DNA from: Aureococcus anophagefferens
Lineage: Eukaryota; Sar; Pelagophyceae; Pelagomonadales; Pelagomonadaceae
Assembly: GCF_000186865.1 (NCBI RefSeq)
Contig: NW_008705568.1
Coordinates: forward strand, 707,513 to 771,512
DNA: 64,000 nucleotides
Direction of reading: 5' to 3'
Part shown: piece after piece, positions 43,498 to 54,300 of the stretch
Position numbering within the stretch: the first letter of the stretch is position 1
Layout of the letters: each line of letters opens with the position of its first letter
Notes under the pieces: generated by a model
The model's input: only the letters and a program-made list of their open reading frames with translations
Told to the model about the DNA's origin: nothing
Database searches by the model: none
Translations under genes and position numbers: made by a program

Positions 43498-44477
43498 CGC
43501 AGTCCGACCCCGGCTGCGCCGACTACGAGCTGCTCCAGTACGAGTACACGGTGCCGCGCGTCGCGAACAGATCGTGGGGCAGCCTCTTCGGACCCGCCGG
43601 GGTATTTACTCTGAGTTTGTCCCCTGTTGAAGCGGCACGGTGCAGTCGTTCGATGGCGCTTAAGCGTTATGCGCCGGGATCGGCACTGGGGAAGGTGTCT
43701 CGCTACCTCAGGACACGCCTTCGTTCGGGCGTCGACCCACCATGACGCGGATCCAGCCAATGTCCTGAGGCAGCGACCATGCGGAAGCCGTCGAACCCGA
43801 CGTCGGTCGGCTCGAGGTCCCGAGGGGCAGCCCGGGGCGCCTGGGGTGGGGCCTCACCTCAGGACATGGTCTGGACCCGACCCTATCATGGTATGGAACG
43901 GATCGAGACCATGTCCTGAGGCAGGGGCAGCCCCAGACACCCCACGGCCACCGTCGGGACGAAACGCCGCCGGAGCTCGGCCCGGTGGACTCGACGATTT
44001 CGGGCTCCCCCGACGAACTCGCCGCCTTGGACGCGACGGGGTCGATGACGAACGATCTCCGCTGCTGCGATGGCTCGAAAACTATCTTAGAGAGGTCGCG
44101 AGGGGGCAGCGCGTCCCTTCCCACCCACTCTACCTCCCCGTTCCAGTCGCCACGCGGTCGTATGAGCGTCGCGTCTTCGCATGTGCCTCACCCTCGTCCT
44201 TGCGGCCCTCGCAGCTGCTGGGATCGTTGCACAATTCTGCAAATTCGCGGAGCGGCGGGCCCTCAAAGACGGCCATCCCATCGCAGCGCGCCGCCAAAAC
44301 GCTGCACAATGTCGATCATGAAGCACGGAGGACATTCGATCGACTTTACCCCGGCGGGGGAGAATATTCCCGAGCGCAATTTGACTTCAAGGTGAAGGCA
44401 TTCACGCCGTCAGACGCACTTCTAGAAGCTGTCCGGCCCGCGCCTACCAATCTACGACGCTCGGGGGCTCGCTCCTC
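43498..44477. other. Gene-poor stretch, possible decayed mobile DNA
   Basis: About 980 bp with lower G+C and no recognisable coding gene; short ORFs on both strands have no domain. It contains a long hairpin (43857-43921) and a third copy of ATGTCCTGAGGCAG at 43759. Most of the region is upstream of the gene at 42691-43497 and downstream of the bromodomain gene. Confidence 0.4.
43857..43921. repeat. 16-bp perfect inverted repeat with 33-nt loop
   Basis: CCTCAGGACATGGTCT (43857-43872) pairs exactly with AGACCATGTCCTGAGG (43906-43921). Imperfect pairing extends outward another ~20 bp on both sides. Reminiscent of a palindromic (foldback) element end. Confidence 0.8.
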
Positions 44478-45730
44478 TTACCCGTTGAACGCGCTGAGGA
44501 CCTTGGCGAGGTCCTTGGCGTCCTTGAGGCACCAGAGCTTCGTGCCCGCGACCTTGAGCGTGACTGCGATGGGCTGGGTCGGCGGCTTGCCCTTCTTGGG
44601 GGGCAGCGGCGGGAGCTGGGCGATGAGGCCGCCGTGGACGTCGGCGACGCTGAGCTGCTCGTCCGCGCGGCCGTCGCCGTAGGACGCGGCGAACTTCTTC
44701 GTGTTCGGGTCGTAGGCGAGCACCGTGCCGATGGCGAAGCCGTCGCCGAGGAAGCGCTTGAAGCGCTTGCCGACGCTGGCCCGGCGCGCGGCGTCGTCGG
44801 ACGTGTCCTCGACGACGGCCTCGATGCGGCCGCCCACGGTCGTGAACTTGACGGCGTCGGACTTGTGCGCGACGTCCGCGCCGAGGTGCCACGTGCCGTG
44901 GACGTCGAGCACGCGCGCGGCCGTCTCCTTGCAGGGCCCCGCGGCGTTGCCGACGTAGAGCGCGAGGGCCAGGTGGAGCTCCGCGGCGACGCACGCGCCG
45001 AGCGCCGGCGACTTGGCGTGGGTCAGCGCCGCGCCGATGGCGAGCTTGACGTTCTCGCGGATGGGCACGCCCGTGTTCGTCTTCACGTGGGCCGTCGCGC
45101 GCACGAAGGACTGCCAGGGCGAGTGCTTCGCCGCGGCCTGGCGCCGCGCGACCTCGGCGGTCTTGGGCGCCCACGTCGCGGTCCGCGCGGCCGCGTCGCC
45201 CGCGTCCGACATGATCTCGAGCGACAGCTGCACGCAGAGCTTGGCCGCGGACGCGCGGGGGCAGGCGCCGGACTTGGACGCCATGGCCGCCTCGACGTAG
45301 ACGCGGACGACGTCGTCGAAGGCCGCGTCGCGGCGCCGGTAGAGGCCCCGCTCGAGGCACCGGCGGACGTCGCGGAGGCACGCGCGCGACGCGACCTTGC
45401 CGAAGTAGGCCGCGTCGCCCGCCGGCGGCGGCTCGTCGCCGGGCCGGCGCCGCTTGCCGCGCCGGGGCCCGTCGTCGTCGTCGCTGCTGTCGTCGTCCGC
45501 GTCGACGCCGTGCGGCAGCCAGAACATCGCGCCGCTCTCCGTGGTCTTGATGGCCGACAGCGCCTCGGCCATGGCGTCGGCCTCGTCCTCGCCGAGGGCG
45601 TCGGGCTCGGCGGCGTCGGCGCCGAGGATGAGCAGCGGCAGCGGCGCGGGCCGCGCGGGGCCCGCGGCCGCGGGCGGCGGCGCGGGCGGCGCCTCCTCGT
45701 CCTGCTTCTTGCCGCGGCGCGACGCGCGGC

Positions 45731-45762
<32 letters not shown>

Positions 45763-48089
45763 GCCTCGGCCTCGACGGCCTCGTCCAAAACGACGAGGTC
45801 CCAGAGGTTGCGGCGCTCGAGGCGCGGGTCCTCCCGGACGGCCGCGCGGCCCGCCGTCGTCGTCGGCCGCGGCCGCGGCCGCCCGAGCAGGCGCTTGCGC
45901 TTCTTCTTCTTCGGCGCCGCGTCCGGCGCCGCGTCCGGCGCCGCGTCCGGCGCGCCCAGGGGCAGGAGGCGCGCGGCCTTCCACTCCGGCAGGTAGGGCT
46001 TGGAGTGCGCGTCCGCGCGGCGGACGTCGCGCAGCACCATCTTCCGCCCGTCGCCGTCGTCGTCCAACACCTCGACGACCGTCTCCCCGAGCGGGCAGGC
46101 CTGGAAGTCCAGCAGGCTGCGGAAGACGACGTCCCGGGGCATGACGAAGGCGTCCTCGTCCTCGTGGCCCGACAGGCTCACGTTGAAGGGGTCGACGACG
46201 AAGCCCGAGTGCCAAACGTGCCAGTCGATCGCGCCGAGCGCCGCGCGGCAGGCCTCGCCGCCGCCGGCGAAGTCGGGCCCCGCCGCGCGCGCGTCCGCCG
46301 CCATGTAGAGCGGCACGAGGCGCAGCACGACCTCGACCTTGAGGTCCTTGCGGTCCTCGGCGGCCGGCGCCGCGTCGTCGCCGCCGCCGCCGTCCTGGAG
46401 CGCCGCGAGCCGCGACGACGCCCGCGCGGGCTCGGCCTTCTTCGGTTCGTCGGCGACGTCGTCGCTCGACGCGTCCCCGTCCAAGACCTTGAGCAGCGCC
46501 GCCGCGCAGACCGCGACGTCGCTGTCGGCCTCGTTGTAGAGGATCGCGTTGGAGAACGGCAGCCGCAGGTCGTCGTCGAAGGACCGGTCGCCGCCGCAGC
46601 CGTCGTTGTCGTAGGCGCCCTGGAGCACGAGGTCGCTCACGGTGCCCAGGTCCATGGGCTTCTTGACGACCTTGGGGTAGTCCGTCAGACCGAGCGCGAC
46701 GTGGTCGACGGGCTTCTTGAACCACTTGGCCTCCTTGCGCTTCGCCACGTTCTCCACGGCCTCGAGGAGCTTCGTGCGCTTCCGCGCGACCCACTCGTCG
46801 GGGAAGCAGGGCAGCACGGCGGCGACGACGCACTCGAGCGCGCGCGGCGCGCCGGGCTCGAGGAACCACGACGGCCGCCGCTTCTCGAACCAGAGCTCCT
46901 CGACGTCGCCAAAGTCCGCGCGGCCCCGCCGCGCCTCGAGGGCCTCGGCGTGGCCGTCGGCGAAGTAGACGACGACGTCGCCGACCTGGGGGCACCACCG
47001 GTTCCGCGAGGCCACCGCGCGGCACCAGTCGCGGTCGATGCCCTCGGCCGTCGACGGGTCCACGGGCCCGCGCGCGTCGAGCCAGCAGGGCCGCGGCAGG
47101 GCGCGCGCGGCCTTGGCGTCGGCGGCGGCGTGCTTGAGGAGCTCCTTCTCCGCCGCCGCGGCCGTGCGCGCCAGCAGGTCGACGCGCTTCCGCTGCTTTT
47201 CGAGCTCGTCGACGGACCGCTTCTTCTTCTGCCGCTTGTCGAGGCGCCGCTGGAGGCGCCGCGCCTTCTCCGCGGCGTCGTCGGCGGCCTTCTCGGCCAT
47301 GGCCTCCTTGTAGGCGCGGTTCTCGTTGTACTGGCCCGCCTCGTGCGTGGAGCGCGCGGACCGCCGCGTCGGCGCGGAGGGTTCCGCCTTCTTCCGGGGG
47401 CCGCGCTTCTTCTTCTCTTCCTTCGGCAGGCCCACGTCGCCGCCCGTGAAGCCCAGGGACTGGAGGAACGCCTGGTTCGCCTCGATGCGCTCGCGCCGGT
47501 GCTTCTCGTACTCCGACTCCTCCGCGGCGGCCGCGGGCGCGGGCGCGTCCGCGACGCCCTTTTTGAGGCCCTCGTCCGTGACCTGCGCGATCGTGCCGTC
47601 GGGCCGCGTCGGCCGCGGCGCGCTCTCGAGGAGCTCCCACTCCTCGAGGTCCTCGCTGTCGTCGACGAGCTCGCCGGACACGTAGGCCACGTGCCAGAGC
47701 GCGGCCGCCGCGCCCTTCTCGTCGACGTAGTCGGACTCGGCCGCGCTCAGGTAGCCCACGACCTTGCCCACGGAGAACGACGCGACCTTGGACGCCTCGT
47801 TGAGCACGGACCGCGTGATCCACTGGCCCACGAAGGGGCCCGACGTCTTCCACTCCGGCTCGGGCTCCGCGGCGGCCGGCGCCGCGGGCGCGGCGTCCTC
47901 CATGGGCGCGTCCGGCGCAGCGTCCGGCGCCGCGGACGCGGCGTCGCTCGAGCTCGCGCTCTCTTCCATGCGCGCCGCTGCGCTCGGCGCCGCGGACGCG
48001 GCGTCGCTCGAGCTCGCGCTCTCTTCCATGCGCGCCGCTGCGCTCGGCGCCGCGGACGCGGCGTCGCTCGAGCTCGCGCTCTCTTCCAT
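44478..48089 (-). CDS. Bromodomain protein with Tudor-like segments (BRWD/PHIP-like C-terminal architecture)
   Basis: 1203 residues. A three-fold 20-residue N-terminal repeat, then a Tudor/chromo-like WITRSVLNEASKVASF region, a long basic coiled coil (~230-340), WCPQVGDVVVYFADGHAEAL, and a bromodomain (~450-530) with VDHVALGLTDYPKVVKKPMD, LGTVSDLV and PFSNAILYNEADSDV, i.e. the Y-x-x-x-I/V-K-x-P-M-D and the acetyl-lysine Asn (YNEADS). The C-terminal half has further globular parts (DWHVWHSGFVVDPFNVSLSG) and a last Tudor-like AIGTVLAYDPNTKKFAASYGDG. Chromatin reading is the likely role. No WD40 repeats are present. Confidence 0.75.
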
Positions 48090-48108
48090 GCGCGCCGCTG
48101 CGCTCGGC
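47941..48108. repeat. 60-bp tandem repeat carrying the start codon three times
   Basis: Two exactly identical 60-bp units (47941-48000, 48001-48060) and a third identical for 48 bp (48061-48108). Each unit has an in-frame ATG on the minus strand (48089, 48029, 47969) in the same context, so the bromodomain protein could start at any of three equivalent codons. Confidence 0.95.
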
Positions 48109-48540
48109 GTTCGCGCGCGTAGGCCCCTAGGGAACGGACGAGGCTCTTGGCGGCGGCCAGATGAGAGCGCGACCTCGCGAGGTCGACCGCGACGGCGCGT
48201 GCGCCGGGGGTCGACGATCCGAACTTCAAAAGACCCCTCGAAACGACATCGCAGCGGCGGGGTTCCGGCTTATCAACACGGCGGCGAGGGCTGGGGGGTG
48301 AGCTCGTGGCGCTTTTCGGCTGCTGGGGCGTGCTGCGACTCGGAACCGCTGAGTGACTCGCCGCCGCCGCCGCGCGACCGCGGCCGCCGCGCCGCGCGGA
48401 GCTCGTGGCCCCGGCGCCGCGAACAAGCACAACCCCGCCATAAGGGACGATGCCGCTGGTTCGCTGCATTCGACGCGCCGCAGGAGCTCTAACGTTGGTT
48501 AAAACTGGGTAGTTGACAAAGGCAATTAGCGATCGATGCA
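48090..48540. promoter_or_regulatory. Divergent intergenic region, bromodomain gene and oxygenase
   Basis: 451 bp between the starts. The part next to the bromodomain gene is GC-rich; an AT-richer segment (GTTAAAACTGGGTAGTTGAC) lies just upstream of the oxygenase ATG. No RNA gene seen. Confidence 0.4.
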
Positions 48541-49386
48541 ATGGAGCCCGGGCTCTGCGTGCGCCCGACGCAGCGCTTCGCCGTCATCGAACGACGACCA
48601 CAGCAGAGCGACGTCCCGCGCGTGCCGCTGGCCGAGGTCGCGGCGCCGCGCACGCTCGAGCTGCTGCGCGAGCGCGGCTACGTCGTCGTGACCGACCTCG
48701 ACGACGCCTTCCTGCGCGCCATCGCCGCGCAGGAGCGCGCCTTCCTCGACTTCTACGCGCGCGACGCCGCGCGCAAGAAGCGGTGCGTCGGCACGGTCTA
48801 CCTCTCGGAGCGCGGCCAGCCCATGTTCAGCCGCGGCTACGAGCGGCAGGAGCGCGTCCGCGAGTGCTTCCGCGCGCAGGCGTCCGCGCCGGCGGCGCAG
48901 CCCTGGCCGAATCGCGGCGCGCGCGCGGCCTGGGTCGACCTCGTGGGGCGCCTCGCGACGCTGGCCGACGCCGTGCTCGACGCGGCCGTCGGCGCGCGGT
49001 CGCGGCCGCGCGACGGCGACGACGACTTCTCGCTGGCCTACTCCTTCCTCTACGGGGTCGACGACGGCGGCGGCAACGGCGGCGACGCGTCGACGCTCGT
49101 CGGCGAGCACGCGGACGTGTCGCTCGTCGTCTGCGAGCCCGTGAGCCGCGCGCCGGGCCTCGAGGTCTTCGACGCGAAACTGCGGCGATGGCTCGGCGTC
49201 GAGGCCGCGTGCGCGCCCGGCGAGGAGGTCGTCGTCTTCGGGGGCAGGGCCTTCGAGCACCGTACGGGCATCCCCGCCTGCCGGCACCGCGTCGTCAAGT
49301 GCGCGCCGGCGAGGCCGCGCCACGTGTTCCTCTACGAGCAGAAGTACGCCGCGTTTTTCCAGCACCTGCGCCAGTTCGATGGGTAG
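48541..49386 (+). CDS. Isopenicillin-N-synthase-like 2OG-Fe(II) oxygenase
   Basis: 281 residues. The N-terminal DIOX_N-type part (VPLAEVAAPRTLELLRERGY VVVTDL read in pieces) precedes the catalytic barrel with GEHADVSLVVCEP (H-x-D), GEEVVVFGGRAFEHRTG, and CRHRVVKCAPARPRHVFLYE, where H-R-V and R-P-R supply the third iron ligand and 2OG contact. Close to plant/fungal dioxygenases that oxidise small molecules. Substrate unknown. No transit peptide. Confidence 0.85.
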   Translation: MEPGLCVRPTQRFAVIERRPQQSDVPRVPLAEVAAPRTLELLRERGYVVVTDLDDAFLRAIAAQERAFLDFYARDAARKKRCVGTVYLSERGQPMFSRGYERQERVRECFRAQASAPAAQPWPNRGARAAWVDLVGRLATLADAVLDAAVGARSRPRDGDDDFSLAYSFLYGVDDGGGNGGDASTLVGEHADVSLVVCEPVSRAPGLEVFDAKLRRWLGVEAACAPGEEVVVFGGRAFEHRTGIPACRHRVVKCAPARPRHVFLYEQKYAAFFQHLRQFDG

Positions 49387-49533
49387 TGATTTTGGCAAAC
49401 GAGTCAGCGCTCGCAGAGGCGCCTAGACGGAAGGGGACGGCTCTGAAAAGCGGGGTGTAGCGCGGCTCGCGCGAAGATCTCCTCGGTTGGTCCGTTCGAG
49501 ATAGCGCCTTTCGACGATTTCAAGTTTCGTCGA

Positions 49534-49670
49534 TCAGACGGCGGCCGGCGGCTCGGAGCGCAGCTTCGTCGCGACGGGCGAGTAGATGAGGTCGATCTCG
49601 GCCGCCGAGAGCTTGCGGTTGAAGACGCGCAAATCGGCGCGCGCGAGGCGCAGGCGCACGCGCTCTCTCT
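49534..49670 (-). pseudogene. Relic of a LamG/jellyroll protein 3' end
   Basis: In one minus frame about 40 residues read RLARADLRVFNRKLSAAEID LIYSPVATK in two pieces, ending in a TGA at 49534-49536. D-L-R-V-F-N-R-x-L-S-x-x-E-I matches the last strand and helix of concanavalin-like LamG_3 domains. Upstream the frame runs into a GA-rich simple stretch with no domain start, so this is a truncated remnant or the last exon of an unseen gene. Confidence 0.55.
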
Positions 49671-50138
49671 CTCATCGATTCGCTGTTCCGGCGCGGCACA
49701 GGGAGGAATCGAAGGGAAGGAGAGAGAGCGGCGAGGAGGGGCATCGGGAGAGCCACGGGGAGGCACGAGTATTCCGGGTGCGACTCAAGACGTAGCTCCC
49801 AGTTTGTCGTGTCTAGGTTTAGGTTGACGCGTCTCTAAACGTAGGGGGCCCGGGAGGAACCGCGGGGGACGGGAGGCTCAAAGGGTCAAAGTCTCTAGGT
49901 TTACAGCTGAAGGGAATCAAGCTCTTGGGCGACACAGATTGGCGACACGTCGACCCACGGCGTCACTCGCGACTCACACATTCAGTAGACGCTCGCGCTC
50001 AACTCCGCGCGCCGCCCGCGTCCGACCATGTGGTCGCCGTCGTGGCCTCCGCTTACGCGCCTCCGAGCGCCGCGGCGAGCGCCGCGGCGCGGCCGGGGAG
50101 CGTCGGACGTCGCTTGATCCCCCCGCTCGCAGGCCAAC
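49671..50138. other. Intergenic region
   Basis: A GA-rich tract (~49700-49745), then sequence of lower G+C with repeated CTAAACG/TAGGTTTA-like short words. No gene recognised; the 3' part is the 5' flank of the Cys-rich gene at 50139. Confidence 0.4.
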
Positions 50139-51138
50139 ATGATGAAGACTATCGTCGCTCTGGTCCTCGCCTCCTCTGCGTCCGCCTTCAAGCCCTCCAA
50201 GGCCTTCCTCGGCATCGGGGGACTCGCCTCCGCCGCCAAGTACGATCCCAAGATCTTCGAAGACGCGTCCGCCGCGAAGGACGCGTTCCCGATCGAGCAA
50301 GGCGGCGAGCGACGCCTTACCGCCCGTTGTGTGGATGGAATCTCCGAAGGAGGGGATTGGAATGAATTTCTTTACGAAGGACGAGAGATGGGGGGGAGCA
50401 TTCAATCTCTGTCTGATCAATGGGAGCTTAACGAACAAAAGTGCAAGTGCTCTTTTCAAAAAGAACTACATTCTGAACGGCGTGTGCACGGCCTGCCCGA
50501 TCGACAACGTCTGCGACGGCTCGACGGCGACTAGCATCAATTCTGCCGAGGGTACTTGCGACCACGACTGGTGCGCTACAAGCCACGATGATCATGGAAT
50601 GGGTTGGTTCGGTCAGTGTGCTATATACCCCGAGAGATGCTCTGGTTGCGAAGAGTGCAAGTGCGATGCTGACCGCGAACGCCGCTACATGCTGAACGGC
50701 GTGTGCACGGCCTGCCCGATCGACAACCTCTGCGACGGCTTCTCGACTTGGAGCGCGGCCCCCATGGCCGCGCCGGCCAGCGGCTGCGACGACGCGTGCA
50801 AGCCGGGGGGCACCTACACCGGTCCCGGTGATCCGGCCGGATGCACGGCGACCTACTGCGATCTCTACGCGCCGGGGGGCTACTTTCACACCCGCTGCGA
50901 CCCGACCAACTACCTTCATCATTACGCCCTCGAGGAGTGCGCGAAGACCTGCGACATCTGCCCGGGCAGCTCGGGTAAGAGCTCGCGCACCGGCTCTCTC
51001 TCCATCATCATCCCCGTCGTCATCGCGGCCGTCCTCCTCCTCGCCGCGGTCCTCTACCTCGTCCGCAAGCGCCGCGTCGCCGCCGCGACGCCGGACGAAA
51101 CGCCGCAGCTCGACACGGAGGTCCAGGTCGAGGCCTGA
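50139..51138 (+). CDS. Secreted/type I membrane Cys-rich protein with ShK-like domain, one-base frame change
   Basis: Signal peptide (MMKTIVALVLASSASAF). Two Cys-rich repeats around LNGVCTACPIDN[V/L]CDG, then an ShK-like six-Cys unit (CDLYAPGGYFHTRC ... ALEECAKTCDIC), and a C-terminal helix (LSIIIPVVIAAVLLLAAVLY) with a basic stop-transfer. ShK folds occur in many non-toxic extracellular and oxidoreductase-linked proteins, so this is not evidence of a toxin. The upstream half (to ~50460) and the downstream half lie in different frames; the change maps to an A-run at 50458-50462. The second copy of the repeat shows how the frame would continue. G+C is lower than in neighbours. Confidence 0.65.
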
Positions 51139-51319
51139 AGGGGCGCGAAGAGCCGCGCCTCGAAGCGATGAGAGGTGACGGCCACGCCCCCAAGTCGCCC
51201 CGACCCCGCGTCGTCCGGACCATGGATGCCGCCGCGAGCTTCCTACACCTGAAGCCGGCGGATCCTCCCCCGCGCCCGCCGGCCGGGCGTAGTAGCAGCG
51301 ATGCGCGAAAACAAATCGA

Positions 51320-54300
51320 TTAGAGCTCGAGGGGCTCGTCGTGGAAGGGGCTGATGTTCGTGGAGATGTCCTTCATCTCGGAGAAGGTCGGGAGGGCGAG
51401 GTCCTCGGGCGCGGCGTAGGAGGAGCCGCGCGCGCGCTCCTCGTCGTCGTCGTCGTCGCGCGCGGAGGCCGTGATGATCGTCGACGCGGAGCTCCCGACC
51501 TCGCGGACGAGGCGCTCGTAGCGCGTGACCTCGCGCTTGCGCTTCTCCGCGAGGGCGAAGGCGCCGACGGCCGCGAGGAGCAGGAGCCCCGCGAGGACCG
51601 CGAGCGCCGCGGCGAACGCCGACGTCGCCGCCGTCGCGGGGGCCGCCCCCTTGGACGCGGTCGCGTTGACCGCCGTGTTGCAGGCCGGGCCGGCCCAGCC
51701 GTCGTCGCAGGCGCAGGAGATGGCCGACTCGTCCTCCGCGACGACGCACTCGCCGCGGCCCGCGCAGTCGAGTTCGGCCGCGAGCCTGTGTGGAAACCAA
51801 ATCTTCAACCAGACTTCAATGTGCGCATATGCGACAGTTTCGACGCGAGCTCTTCGGCTGTGCTTCGAGAACTCGACGAGAGCAATCGATTCGTCCAAAA
51901 ATCAGCCGAAACGACTTCGATTTGACCGAGATAGAGAGGTTCGAAGTTTTTGCTGGACGGGGCGTTCCACTGGTTGATTTCCACACAGCCGCGAGCTCGT
52001 CGTTCGTCGCGGCGGGGCAGACGAGGCCACAGGACGGGCCGTGGGCCTTGGCGTCGCAGACGCAGGACGCGCGCAGCGCCGCGCCCTCGTAGCTGTGGAG
52101 CACGACGCAGTCGCCGCGGCCGCCGCACGCCGCGCCGCGCGACGACGGGCACGCGAACGCGCACTCCGACCCGACGAAGCCGCCGTCGCAGACGCAGGTC
52201 GCCGCCCGCGCCGCGTCGTCGTAGGCGCAGGCCCCCCGCCCGCCGCAGGGCGGCTCGCCCGGGCAGGCCAGGTCGCACGCGGCGCCGCCGAAGCCCGGCT
52301 CGCAGTCGCACGACCCGTCCGAACCGCACGCGCCCCGCCCGCCGCAGGGCGCGCCGGCGCCGTCGACGGGGCAGGCGACCTCGCACTCGTCGCCGACGAA
52401 GCCCTCGTCGCAGGCGCAGGCGGCGACCGTGGCGTTGGCCGCCGCGGCCGCGGCGCACGCGCCGCGGCCGCCGCAGAACGCGCCCCCGTCGACGGGCGAG
52501 TTGGAATACACATCCGCGGGGCTCATGCCCGGGCAGGCCACGTCGCAGGCCTCGCCGACGAAGCCGTCGGCGCAGGTCTCGCAGGTCGCGGCCGCGCCCG
52601 GCGCGCGCGCGACCTCGGCCGTGAGCGAGTAGCCCGCGACGGGCCCCGTCGCGGACTTGTCGTTGTAGACGCCGACGTAGTAGACGCCCGGCTTCGGCGA
52701 GCCCGTGGAGAAGGCCGTGCCCGGGTAGGCCGGGTTGATGCAGCAGGCCGACGCCTCGCAGCCGTAGGACCCGTCCTCGCACGACGTCACGAAGACGCGC
52801 TGCTTGCTCTCGTGGCCGCTGTAGTAGTCGAAGTACTCGTAGGTGTCCTCGACCATCAACGGCAGGCGGCCCCGGCGGACGACGAGCAGCGGCTTCGACT
52901 GGGACTCGGGCGACGCGAAGGCGACCTTGAGGAGGCGGTCGCCGCAGCCGACGTTCACGGACCAGTAGGCCCAGTCGTCGACGGCGATGGGCGGCGCGTT
53001 CCCCAGCTCCGCGGACGCGTCGCCGCCCGTTTTCGCGAGGTCGAAGACGCCGTCGGCCGAGCAGTCGTCGAGGACGTTGCCCGGGTCGCAGTCGCAGCGG
53101 CCGAGCGACCGCTCGCACGCGCCCGCGTCCGAGCACTCGAGGCCCGAGCCGTGGGCCCTGGGGCAGTCCAGCGCCGCGGCGAAGGCCGCCTTGACCGTGT
53201 AGCTGAAGGGTTTGCTGTTCTCGATGCCGTTGGCCACGCTCAGGTACCAGACGCCCGGCCCCGCGGCCGCGAGCTCCTCGGCGTCGAGCAGGATCTCGTG
53301 GTGCGCCTGGGCAGGAAAAGGGTGATTCAACGTCGCTTCAACGTGAGTGTTCCACGCGCGCGCGTTCCGACAAAAGCATCCACGCTTCGAGACCGCTCCG
53401 AGAGATGATCGCTCGTCCAAAAATCAGCCGAAACGAGTGGAAAACGGCCGAGAGAGGAGCCTTTGAAGTTGGGAATTTCGCACTCTTTTCCTGCCCCGTG
53501 GTGCGCGTCGCCGTAGAAGTTCGACAGCAGGTCGTGGTCGCTGAACTCGCCGACGTTGCCCGCGAAGGGCAGGTCCCCGAAGGCCGCGCGCATCGTCGCG
53601 CGCTGCGCCTCGGCCTCGTCGACCATGTCGAGGCTCAGGAGCAAATTCAGCCCGGACGCGACGTCGTCCTCGGAGATCTCCACGAGGAAGTAGGCGTCGT
53701 AGGACACCTCGAGGGGCGCCGCCGGCGCGACGACGGACCCGTCGCGGGGCAGCGCCGTCGCGGGGAAGGAGCAGTCGCGCCAGAGGCGGTCGGGCGGGCA
53801 GTCGCACCGGCCCGTGTTGAAGTCGCACGCGAAGCCGTCGCAGAAGCCGTTCCGCGTCGCCGGGCAGGGCGTGCCCGCGTCGTAGAGGTTCGCCTTGAGC
53901 GTGTAGCGCGCCGTGTCCTGGCTGTTCATGCCGTCGGCGCCGTTGTGGCCCCAGATGTTGTAGACGCCGACGTACCACGTCCCCGCCTCGAGGACGGAAG
54001 AGTTCAGCAGCAGCGACTGGCGCTGGCCCTGGACGAGCTCGAAGCCCGTCGGGTCCGCGGCGTCGAAGACGAAAGCGTCCAAGTTCGGCACGAAGCCCTC
54101 CATGAGCCGCGGCGGGCTGCTCCGCCGCGCGAGGACCACGGGGTAGCTCCTCGGCGCGGACGAGACGAACTCGACGCTGAGGTGGTCCCGCTCGGCCTGC
54201 GACGCCGACACCTCGAAGGTGTAGTAGTCCCAGTTGCCGATGCGCACCTCCGACGCGACGGTCTCGTCCAGCGGCAGGTCCTTGACCTCGAACTGGCACC

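Noticed and set aside
47941..48108. 60-bp repeats as a CRISPR or satellite
   Set aside because: They encode the protein N-terminus in frame with start codons; only three units.
44634..48122. 1162-codon + strand open frame over the bromodomain gene
   Set aside because: No recognisable motif; mirrors the real gene's codon structure on the other strand.
50139..51138. ShK-like domain read as a toxin gene
   Set aside because: ShK folds are common in ordinary extracellular proteins; this one has a membrane anchor and cytoplasmic tail.
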